In this document: in pieces, positions 7,924-15,800 of the stretch | How positions within the stretch are numbered: the stretch's first letter is position 1 | How the letters are laid out: every line of letters starts with the position of its first letter | Assembly (NCBI GenBank): GCA_035302345.1 | Contig: DATGSS010000070.1 | Span: forward strand, 1-24,602 | Source: Paenalcaligenes sp035302345 | Lineage (GTDB): Bacteria > Pseudomonadota > Gammaproteobacteria > Burkholderiales > Burkholderiaceae_B | Direction of reading: 5' to 3' | Length of the DNA: 24,602 nucleotides | Program-made: the position numbers and the translations under genes | The notes under the pieces: model-generated | Databases searched by the model: none | What the model was told of the DNA's origin: nothing | The model's input: only the letters and a program-made list of their open reading frames with translations

Positions 7924-8652
7924 TTAAGAAGTATATTCTTTAATAGTTTTCTGCATTATTTTTGCTATTTCTTGTGTACGGTCACCCATTCGAAACCAAG
8001 GGCCTGCGGTAGTAATAGAAAATATTCTATTATCTATGGCAATAGGGAGGGATATGCCACCCAGGTCGGGGGTAAATGCCGAGGCACTAAAAAACCAGCC
8101 CCTTTCTTTGGCATCCGCTAGACGTTCGAGGACTATTTGTTTATTTTCAGGGGTACCATCGCCAAAGCGCTTATAGGTGCTTTTATCTAAAATGTTATTG
8201 ATTTGCGTATCGGGCAACTGACTTAGGATTGCGTGGCCTGTAGCTGTCGCAAATAAAGGAACCTGCATCCCAACCCTAGTGATGTAGCGTATGAGTTGTT
8301 TTGATTCTACAACCTTTAGGAATACCGCATTGAGTCCGCTCTTAGCAGCTAGCCAGACCGTTTCTTGGGTTTTGTCACGGAGTTCCACCATGAGTTTGTC
8401 GAAAAAAGCTGGCAAAGGTGCTTTATCAATGATGCTAAGCCCTAAGTCTAATAATTTAGGGGTTGGATAGAAATGGCCGCGCTGATGGGGTTCGTACAAA
8501 TAGCCATGATAAGAAAGAGTGTTGAGCAGGTTATAGGTACTCGAGCGAGGCCAATCAAAATGATTTGAGATCTCAGTCAATGTGCTCGGCTGCCCCGTGT
8601 CGGCGTAATATTGCAACAAGGAGAGGGCATTCTCAACCTGTTTAATGCGCAT
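7924..8652 (-). CDS. IclR family transcriptional regulator
   Basis: This 242-residue protein has an N-terminal winged helix-turn-helix (about residues 5-65, with L-T-E-I-S-N-H-F-D-W-P-R-S-S-T-Y-N-L-L as the DNA-reading part) and a C-terminal IclR effector domain (about 80-240) that binds small acids. The stretch F-A-T-A-T-G-H-A-I-L-S is typical of the effector domain. It lies convergent to the CoA-transferase/TRAP operon, so it is the most likely local regulator of it, with the substrate or a CoA ester as effector. It would act at a promoter about 7 kb away near 960. A nine-base inverted repeat just upstream of its own start may be its operator. The family is clear; the target is inferred. 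Confidence 0.9.
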   Translation of the reverse strand: MRIKQVENALSLLQYYADTGQPSTLTEISNHFDWPRSSTYNLLNTLSYHGYLYEPHQRGHFYPTPKLLDLGLSIIDKAPLPAFFDKLMVELRDKTQETVWLAAKSGLNAVFLKVVESKQLIRYITRVGMQVPLFATATGHAILSQLPDTQINNILDKSTYKRFGDGTPENKQIVLERLADAKERGWFFSASAFTPDLGGISLPIAIDNRIFSITTAGPWFRMGDRTQEIAKIMQKTIKEYTS

Positions 8653-8695
8653 AGAATAATTCCGTAAGCAGTAAACGAAACAGCAATAAATATAT

Positions 8696-8743
8696 GCACT
8701 GATTAAGGATGTAAACCTATGCTATGAATATATAAATCAGTGC
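8696..8743. promoter_or_regulatory. Nine-base inverted repeat upstream of the IclR gene, candidate operator
   Basis: GCACTGATT (8696-8704) and AATCAGTGC (8735-8743) are perfect inverted copies separated by 30 bases. They lie in the 123-base gap between the EamA-type gene and the IclR-type gene, 44 bases upstream of the regulator start. The wide spacing suits a pair of protein-binding sites or a looped operator better than a terminator. I found no copy near the operon promoter at 960. Confidence 0.35.
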
Positions 8744-8775
8744 TTGAATGATGAGATCTATTATATATTAAATTT

Positions 8776-9207
8776 TTATTTATTTGTTGCCCATGCCATT
8801 AATGCTACGCCACTGGCGATTAAAATTATTGAGAACAATTGCAGGCCGGATATTTGTTCGCGCATGAAAAATATGCCCGCACCAGTGGTCACTATAAGTG
8901 AACCACCAATAATGAGTGGGTTGCCCACTGCAACTTCGAGGCCTCGGCCAAAAATAAAAAAAGTCAGGATTTCAACTACACCAATAGCGATTCCGGCTCC
9001 AACAGCCAAACCAATACCTTTGGGTGTGCTAAATATGTGTGCACCGCTAAATTTCATATAAATTAAAAGCGCTAATCCTATGAACGCGGCTACAAACTGC
9101 AGGACAACGGCACCTAAAACTGCCTCGATATGGGATGAAGAAAGTTTGATGAACACGTTGTACATCCCAAACATAAACGCGGCGATAGCAACCAAGAGAT
9201 AAATCAT
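8776..9207 (-). CDS. Small EamA/DMT-superfamily membrane protein (single EamA domain)
   Basis: This 143-residue protein has five predicted hydrophobic helices (about 2-21, 27-50, 66-88, 95-114 and 120-139), which is one EamA repeat. The I-A-A-F-M-F-G-M-Y-N-V-F-I-K start and the S-G-L-Q-L-F-S-I-I-L-I-A-S-G-V-A-L-M end are typical of drug/metabolite transporters. Full-length members have two such repeats and about 300 residues, so this is a half-size version that would need to dimerise. It ends cleanly with a lysine and has no sign of truncation of a larger frame in its neighbourhood. No clear ribosome binding site precedes ATG 9207. It sits upstream of the IclR gene on the same strand; a role in the organic-acid pathway is possible but not shown. 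Confidence 0.75.
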   Translation of the reverse strand: MIYLLVAIAAFMFGMYNVFIKLSSSHIEAVLGAVVLQFVAAFIGLALLIYMKFSGAHIFSTPKGIGLAVGAGIAIGVVEILTFFIFGRGLEVAVGNPLIIGGSLIVTTGAGIFFMREQISGLQLFSIILIASGVALMAWATNK

Positions 9208-9442
9208 ATTTTGGTAGTCAATAATTAATATTTAAAAGTTGTTCTAGTAGCGTGCCTTAAAAGCATAACAGTCCGTGGCAATAATGCGAACAAAGGCGAG
9301 ATAACGCTATCTCGTGGTTTCAGTCAACATTTTAAAAAATCGAATAACAATCAGCTGGCATGCTTAAGCGCTCTTAAACAGCTGTAATCGCTGTATTTCG
9401 ATAAAACAAACTTTTGTTAAGCAAGAGTAAAAGCGCTTTTAT

Positions 9443-9456
9443 TTGATTCTTGTCAA
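9443..9456 (+). promoter_or_regulatory. FNR/Anr-type binding site upstream of narK
   Basis: TTGATTCTTGTCAA matches nine of the ten specified bases of the FNR/Anr consensus TTGAT-N4-ATCAA. A weak -10 candidate (TTAAAA, 9477-9482) would place the box centre near -40, the usual activating position. This is the expected location and regulator type for an anaerobically induced nar operon. No FNR gene is in the window. Confidence 0.65.
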
Positions 9457-9563
9457 CTTTGGGTTAGATAACGCACTTAAAAGCTGAGTTTTCTAGGGGT
9501 TGCTGATAAGGTTTAATTCATATGCACCTTAGTTCTGCGGATTAATCTTGATTATCTAGCAGA

Positions 9564-9631
9564 AATGATGTTCAACCGCTCACGGGGTGTTCGCTTAAGC
9601 CTGTAACCACAGGTCGGAGGTGGACATCATT
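9564..9631 (+). promoter_or_regulatory. Structured narK leader that may mask the ribosome binding site
   Basis: AATGATGTTCA (9564-9574) can pair with TGGACATCATT (9621-9631) in an 11-base stem with one G-U pair. Inside it CCG (9576-9578) can pair with CGG (9615-9617), and CCTGT (9600-9604) with ACAGG (9609-9613) in a local hairpin. The ribosome binding site GGAGG (9616-9620) falls directly at the base of the stem, and the stem ends five bases before the narK ATG. I do not recognise it as a known riboswitch class. Confidence 0.45.
9565..9606 (+). other. Possible 13-codon upstream ORF in the narK leader
   Basis: ATG-ATG opens a 13-codon frame (MMFNRSRGVRLSL) ending at TAA 9604-9606. It covers the left arm of the leader stem and contains three Arg codons. 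The upstream AGCAGA is a poor ribosome site, so translation is uncertain. If translated, the ribosome would open the stem and free the narK ribosome binding site. Confidence 0.25.
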
Positions 9632-9636
9632 GCGAT

Positions 9637-12387
9637 ATGGCTCCTCAATCCGTTCAGGCAGATCAGTCTGCACAACGATTATCCAACCGGATGCTCTGGC
9701 TTAGCACGATCGCCTTTACATTGTGTTTTGCTGTATGGACTATCTTTTCAATTATAGGTATTGAGATACGTCAAGAGCTCAATCTCAGTGAGTTTCAGTA
9801 TGGGGTGCTGATTGCTACCCCAGTTTTAACCGGGTCCATTATACGTATCGTACTTGGTGTCTGGACCGAGCGTTATGGGGGTCGGTTAGTTTTTGCCCTG
9901 CAAATGATCTTGACTGGGATAGCAACACTAGGTCTAGCGTATGCACATAGCTATTTTACCTTTTTGTTGGCAGCGTTAGGGGTCGGTGTGGCAGGGGGCT
10001 CTTTTATTATTGGCGTTGCCTACGTCTCAAAATGGTACCCGCAAAAACGTCAAGGGACAGCTTTGGGCATCTTTGGTATGGGTAATGTCGGGGCTGCGTT
10101 AACCACTTTCGTGGCGCCGTTTGTAATGCTTCTTGGTGGCTGGAAATTAGTTGCCAATATCTGGGCCTGGGTAATCATAGCTATGGGCGTCCTATTTTAC
10201 ATATTTGCCAAGGACGATCCTGATTTTGCTCGCCGCAAGGCACAGGGAGTCCAAGCACCGCCACTTGCCGAGCAGTTTGCGCCACTGAAAAAACTCCAAG
10301 CCTGGCGCTTTTCACTGTATTACTTTTATGTTTTTGGTGGCTTTGTAGCCCTGGCTTTATGGTTGCCAAATTATTTGGTCCAGGTGTATGGCGTAGATGT
10401 TCGCATTGCGGGTATCGCAGCTGCCAGTTTTAGTTTATCTGCCAGTGTCTTTCGTATGTACGGTGGGGTGCTTTCAGATCGGTTTGGCGCCCGTGCAGTA
10501 ATGTACTGGACCTTTGGGTTCTCTCTGCTCTTCCTTTTCATGTTGTCTTACCCGCCCACTGATTACACCATTCACGGTATTCGCGGGCCCATCACCTTTT
10601 CGACCAGCATGGGACTGTGGCCATTTGTAATCACAATGTTTGCTCTTGGGTTTTTCATGAGCTTGGGTAAAGCAGCTGTATACCGCCATATCCCTGTTTA
10701 TTATCCAAATCACGTAGGTGCAGTCGGTGGTTTGGTAGGCATGATAGGTGGGTTGGGTGGTTTTGTTCTACCTATTGTCTTTGGTGCGCTATTAGAGATT
10801 ACGGGGATTTGGACAGCAGCCTTTGCGCTGATGTTCTTAATCGTTGCCGTGTCACTGTTGTGGATGCACTTTGCGATCCGCGCAATGGAGCGTAAAGCAC
10901 ACGGTGAGCAGCTGGATACCCTGCCTTCCTTACCAGAGCTCAAGGAAATACACGACCCCAAGACCACAGCGATGCCTCGCGGTATCCAAGAATGGAATCC
11001 TGAGGACCCCGTTTTTTGGGAGCAAAAGGGACGGCGTATTGCACAGCGAAATCTCTGGATTTCTATTCCTGCACTTTTGCTGGCTTTTGCGGTCTGGATG
11101 GTTTGGTCAGTCGTAGTATCACAGCTGCCATCCATAGGATTTGACTTCACCCAAGATCAACTCTTTTGGTTAGCTGCGCTGCCGGCTTTATCTGGGGCTA
11201 CATTACGTATTTTTTATAGTTTTGTAGTGCCTATATTTGGGGGCCGCCTCTGGACCACAATTTCAACAGGTTCTTTACTGCTGCCTGCTTTGGGCATCGG
11301 GTATGCCGTGCAGGATCCGAGTACGCCTTATCTGATTTTTGCAGTGCTGGCACTGTTATGCGGCTTAGGTGGTGCGAACTTTGCTTCATCGATGGCTAAT
11401 ATCAGTTTTTTCTTTCCGCGCAAAGAAAAAGGCAACGCATTGGCTCTCAATGCAGGATTGGGGAATTTGGGTGTCTCTGTGATGCAGTTTTTAGTGCCCT
11501 TAGTAATTACGGCCGGCGTATTTGGCGCCCTAGGAGGGGAGCCCCAGATACTAGGCGATGGGCAAAAGGTGTGGATCCAAAATGCAGGCTTTATTTGGGT
11601 GCCGCTGGTGATTGCATCCACCATAGCAGCCTGGCTGGGTATGAACGATATTGCTGATGCTAAATCCAGCTTTAAAGAACAGGCTGTCATTTTCGGCCGC
11701 GCTCATAACTGGATTATGTGCGTATTGTATGTGGGCACCTTTGGTAGCTTTATTGGGTATTCAGCTGGGTTTCCCTTGCTGGCCCGATTGGCTTTCCCTG
11801 ATATAGATATCATCAAATTTGTCTTCCTTGGCCCGTTAGTAGGTGCTTTAAGCCGAGCAGGGACGGGTTGGTTAGCTGATCGCTGGGGCGGTGGACGAGT
11901 CACATTTTGGGTGTTCGTGGGCATGATTGCCTCGGTATTGCTCGTTATTTGGTCACTACAAACCCAGTTTTTCATCATGTTCTTCTTGGGCTTCATGCTG
12001 ATGTTCTTCTTTACCGGGGTTGGTAATGCTTCAACATTCCAGATGATCCCAGTCATTATGCGCAAAGAGATCGGACGCATATTTGCAGGACAAAGTGAAG
12101 ACAAACAGCGCCATCAAGCCGAGCGCGAGTCTGCTGCAATCATTGCATTTACCAGTGCAGTGGGGGCTTATGGTGGGTTCTTTATTCCCAAAGCCTTTGG
12201 TACATCCATTGGTTTAACGGGCAATGCACAAGCAGCACTTTGGGCTTTTATTGGCTTTTATGTGCTGTGCTTGGCAATAACTTGGTTTTGCTATACGCGC
12301 AAGGGCGGATTGCTTTACGCGATTGAGCATCGCCAAGCGCGTGCTACAGAACCCGGTGCTCCTGGTGGTTTGGGCCCTTCAAAATGA
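9637..12387 (+). CDS. narK: NarK, fused NarK1-NarK2 nitrate/nitrite transporter
   Basis: This 916-residue membrane protein is two complete MFS nitrate/nitrite porters in one chain: domain 1 about 1-418, a polar linker about 419-465, and domain 2 about 466-905. The nitrate signature appears twice, G-S-F-I-I-G-V-A-Y-V-S-K-W-Y-P near 121-135 and A-N-F-A-S-S-M-A-N-I-S-F-F-F-P near 580-594. The arginine pair that binds the anion in E. coli NarK is kept in both halves (R70 and R273; R524 and R740). Such fusions are known, for example in Paracoccus; there the first half is a proton/nitrate symporter and the second a nitrate/nitrite exchanger. ATG 9637 is the only sensible start, but GGAGG lies 16 bases upstream, unusually far, at the base of a leader stem. 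It precedes narGHJI, which it supplies with nitrate. Confidence 0.95.
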   Translation: MAPQSVQADQSAQRLSNRMLWLSTIAFTLCFAVWTIFSIIGIEIRQELNLSEFQYGVLIATPVLTGSIIRIVLGVWTERYGGRLVFALQMILTGIATLGLAYAHSYFTFLLAALGVGVAGGSFIIGVAYVSKWYPQKRQGTALGIFGMGNVGAALTTFVAPFVMLLGGWKLVANIWAWVIIAMGVLFYIFAKDDPDFARRKAQGVQAPPLAEQFAPLKKLQAWRFSLYYFYVFGGFVALALWLPNYLVQVYGVDVRIAGIAAASFSLSASVFRMYGGVLSDRFGARAVMYWTFGFSLLFLFMLSYPPTDYTIHGIRGPITFSTSMGLWPFVITMFALGFFMSLGKAAVYRHIPVYYPNHVGAVGGLVGMIGGLGGFVLPIVFGALLEITGIWTAAFALMFLIVAVSLLWMHFAIRAMERKAHGEQLDTLPSLPELKEIHDPKTTAMPRGIQEWNPEDPVFWEQKGRRIAQRNLWISIPALLLAFAVWMVWSVVVSQLPSIGFDFTQDQLFWLAALPALSGATLRIFYSFVVPIFGGRLWTTISTGSLLLPALGIGYAVQDPSTPYLIFAVLALLCGLGGANFASSMANISFFFPRKEKGNALALNAGLGNLGVSVMQFLVPLVITAGVFGALGGEPQILGDGQKVWIQNAGFIWVPLVIASTIAAWLGMNDIADAKSSFKEQAVIFGRAHNWIMCVLYVGTFGSFIGYSAGFPLLARLAFPDIDIIKFVFLGPLVGALSRAGTGWLADRWGGGRVTFWVFVGMIASVLLVIWSLQTQFFIMFFLGFMLMFFFTGVGNASTFQMIPVIMRKEIGRIFAGQSEDKQRHQAERESAAIIAFTSAVGAYGGFFIPKAFGTSIGLTGNAQAALWAFIGFYVLCLAITWFCYTRKGGLLYAIEHRQARATEPGAPGGLGPSK

Positions 12388-12828
12388 TTAGAGATTATCT
12401 AAACAATGGGGAGGTTATAACGAGTTATGTGTATAAAAACAATATGGAACTATATTTATACTGATTAGCTAAAAGAGGTTTATTGGTACTGATTTTGTCC
12501 TATTTCATTTTAATTTTTATTAAGAATTTAATTGCTTCAACAGCATAAATTGTGCCACAATTATTTAAATGCTTTATGAAACCTACATCTAGGCTGGCGG
12601 GCTACAAGCCCGCTGCCGCAAGACTTGGGAATTTTTTTAATCTAAATAAGGTGTTTTATATTCATATTTAGATGTGAATAGCAATTAAATAACTATTATT
12701 AAATATATTCAGTACCAGCTCTTAATCTTTAAAATTAATTTGATATTTTAATTAAGCGTTTTGATGTAGTTAAGCGCGCTAAATATCTCTAAGGTGAATA
12801 GCGCAATCTATTATAAAAGGGAGGCTGT
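12388..12828 (+). promoter_or_regulatory. 441-base AT-rich gap between narK and narG
   Basis: I see no supported gene here. The gap holds a short palindrome TTAGA/TCTAA directly at the narK stop (12388-12402), a GTATAAA/TTTATAC repeat (12431-12437 and 12455-12461), one GC-rich hairpin (12597-12613), and degenerate FNR-like half sites at 12527-12540 and 12761-12774. Its size and AT richness suggest a separate narG promoter, but no convincing -35/-10 pair stands out. GGGAGG (12819-12824) is the narG ribosome site. Confidence 0.45.
12597..12613. repeat. GC-rich palindromic hairpin in the narK-narG gap
   Basis: GCGGGCT and AGCCCGC pair perfectly around the three-base loop ACA. The unit is strikingly GC-rich inside an AT-rich stretch and is not followed directly by a T run (the nearest T run begins about 18 bases later). 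It could be a REP-like palindrome, a transcript-processing signal or a partial terminator. It occurs only once in this window. Confidence 0.4.
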
Positions 12829-15800
12829 ATGAGCCAACTTTTGGATCGATTAAATTTCTTCGGGACCCTACGCAAAAATACCTTTTCTGATGGGCATGGA
12901 GAGACCACCATCGAAGATCGCGATTGGGAAGATGTGTATCGACACCGCTGGCAACACGACAAAGAGGTTCGTTCTACGCACGGGGTTAATTGCACTGGTT
13001 CTTGCTCTTGGAAGATTTATGTCAAATCTGGGATTGTGACTTGGGAAGTACAGCAAACAGACTATCCACGCACACGTCCTGATTTGCCCAATCACGAGCC
13101 TCGGGGTTGTCCTCGTGGGGCCTCATACAGCTGGTATATATACAGCGCTAATCGCGTTAAAACTCCGCTGGTACGCGGTCGCTTAATGCGATTGTGGCGT
13201 GAAAAGCGTAAAACAATGGCGCCGCTCGAAGCTTGGGAAAGTATTCAAAATGATCCTGCAGCCCGTGAAAGCTATACCCGTACACGTGGTAAAGGCGGAT
13301 TTGTGCGTGCCAGCTGGGATGAGGTAACTGAGATCATTGCGACTGCAAACGTCTATACCGTACGCAAGTATGGTCCTGACCGAGTGTTTGGTTTTTCGCC
13401 CATACCGGCCATGTCTATGATCTCTTATGCTGCAGGTACGCGATACTTATCGCTTATTGGCGGTACCTGTATGTCCTTTTACGATTGGTATTGCGATTTG
13501 CCTCCTTCCAGCCCGCAAACCTGGGGCGAACAAACAGACGTCCCCGAATCAGCTGACTGGTACAACTCTAATTACCTCTTGATTTGGGGCTCAAACGTTC
13601 CGCAGACCCGCACACCGGATGCGCACTTTTATACCGAGGCCAGGTATAAGGGCACTAAGAGTGCTGTGATTAGTCCTGACTATTCAGAGGCTGCGAAATT
13701 TGGTGATATCTGGCTCAACCCCAAACAAGGGACTGACTCGGCTTTGGGGATGGCTTTTGGTCACGTAATTTTGCGTGAGTTCCACTTGGATCGTCAGGCG
13801 CCGTATTTTGCCGATTATTGCCGCCGATACACGGACATGCCCATGTTGGTACGTTTGGATAACAAGGGAGATCGCCTAATACCAGGTCGCCAACTACGGG
13901 CCAGTGATCTCGCTGAAAACTTGGGCGAAGACCACAATCCCGAGTGGAAAACCATCGGCTATGACACAATCTCTAAGCAATTAGTGGCACCCAATGGCTC
14001 TATTGGTTTCCGTTGGGGTGATCAGGGTCAATGGAATCTAGAGCAGCAGGCTCAGGGCAAGGATATAGAGCTGCAGCTTAGCTTTATCGACCAAGCCGAT
14101 CACGATGAGGTCGTTGCCGTCGATTTCCCATACTTTGGTGCTAAAGCAACCAACGATTTTGTAGTCGATGACCGAGGCGATGTGCTCACACGTCGAGTAC
14201 CCGCTAAACGGATTACTTTGGCTAATGGCCAAGAGGCTTTGGTAGCAACCGTATTTGACCTGATGTGCGCTAACTACAGCCTTGATAGAGGGTTGGGTGG
14301 CGATCACGTGGCCAAGGACTACAGTGAAGACGTCCCCTTCACACCAGCTTGGGCCGAAAAAATCACTGGCGTGCGCCAAGACAAAATCATACAGGTCGCT
14401 CGCGAGTTTGCCGATAATGCTGAAAAAACCAAAGGCCGCTCAATGGTGATTATTGGTGCCGGGGTTAACCACTGGTACCACATGGATATGACCTATCGCA
14501 GTGTAATCAATATGCTGGTCATGTCAGGTTGTGTCGGCAAGTCTGGCGGTGGATGGTCGCACTATGTGGGCCAAGAGAAATTGCGCCCACAAACAGGTTG
14601 GACCGCAGTGGCTTTTGCGCTTGATTGGAATCGTCCCCCACGCCATATGAATTCCACATCGGCATTTTATGCGCATACCGATCAGTGGCGTTATGAAACA
14701 CTAACAACCGAGGATATCTTGTCCCCCACAGCACCTGAAGGGGATTGGAATAAACTTAGCCTCATTGATTACAACATTCGTGCCGAGAGAATGGGCTGGT
14801 TGCCTTCTGCTCCGCAACTGAATACTAATCCGCTCGAGGTGGCCAAAGCAGCCAAAGCCGCCGGAATGGATGTATCTGATTATGTGGCCGAAAAGCTCAA
14901 ATCTGGCGAGCTGGGTATGGCTTGCGAGGATCCTGATGATCCACAAAACTGGCCAAGAAACCTCTTTGTCTGGCGCTCTAATTTATTAGGTTCATCAGGT
15001 AAAGGTCATGAATACTTCCTCAAGCACTTGCTGGGCACAGACCACGGGGTGCAAGGCAAGGATTTAGGGGATGAGGGGGGTGTCAAACCAATCGAGGCCA
15101 AATGGCACGATAAAGCTCCCGAGGGCAAGTTGGATTTATTGGTGACCATTGATTTCCGTATGTCAACCACAGCTGTGTATTCGGACATCGTTCTGCCTAC
15201 GGCGAGCTGGTACGAGAAAGACGATCTGAATACCTCGGACATGCACCCATTTATCCACCCGTTCCAGGCAGCCATTGACCCGGCTTACGAGTCCAAAACA
15301 GACTGGGATATTTTCAAAGTTATCGCTGAAAAATTCTCTGCCATTGCACCTGATGTTTTAGGTGTGGAAGATGACGTGGTACAGCTGCCGCTGCAGCATG
15401 ATAGCCCAGGTGAAATCAAGCAGCCCGAAGTGCGTGATTGGAAAAAGGGTGAATGCGATCTAATACCTGGTGTCACAGCACCGGCTTATATCAAAGTCGA
15501 ACGGGATTATCCCAACATTTACAAGCGCTACACCTCAGTAGGTCCATTGATGGAAGAGCTGGGTAACGGCGGCAAGGGTATTAATTGGGATACCAAAAAA
15601 GAAATCGATCATTTGCGCGCTCTCAATGGGGTGGTTATAGAGGAAGGGCCCAGCAAAGGCCTGCCGCGCATGGATTCAGCCATTGATGCATGTGAAACCG
15701 TACTTATGCTTGCCCCGGAAACGAATGGTTCTGTGGCAGTACGTGCTTGGGAATCTTTAAGCAAAATCACAGGTCGTGATCATACCCATTTAGCCAAACC

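Larger units (their letters stand above)
9208..9636 (+). promoter_or_regulatory. 429-base gene-free region with narK promoter and leader
   Basis: No gene longer than a few codons is supported here. From left to right it holds a seven-base hairpin CGAGATA/TATCTCG with a four-base loop (9297-9314), an AACAAA/TTTGTT repeat (9405-9418), a 12-base palindrome AAAAGCGCTTTT (9429-9440), an FNR-like box (9443-9456), and a folded leader with a short upstream ORF (9564-9631). The left part must also hold the promoter of the EamA-type gene on the minus strand. Confidence 0.6.

Noticed and set aside
9564..9631. Molybdenum cofactor riboswitch before narK
   Set aside because: The stem pattern and conserved bases I associate with that class are not present, so the leader is left unclassified.
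10710..11150. Long open frame (146 codons) on the minus strand inside narK
   Set aside because: It is antisense to a strongly conserved transporter, has unnatural composition and no ribosome site; many similar shadow frames occur opposite narK, narG and narH.
12427..12468. Thirteen-codon frame after GGGGAGG downstream of narK
   Set aside because: The distance from the ribosome site is 12 bases, the frame has no recognisable role, and it lies across an AT-rich inverted repeat; too weak to call a leader peptide.
12527..12540. TTTAATTGCTTCAA as an FNR-like box before narG
   Set aside because: It matches seven of ten specified bases, which is common by chance in AT-rich sequence.
12761..12774. 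TTGATGTAGTTAAG as an FNR-like box before narG
   Set aside because: Only the left half matches the consensus; the right half matches two of five bases.
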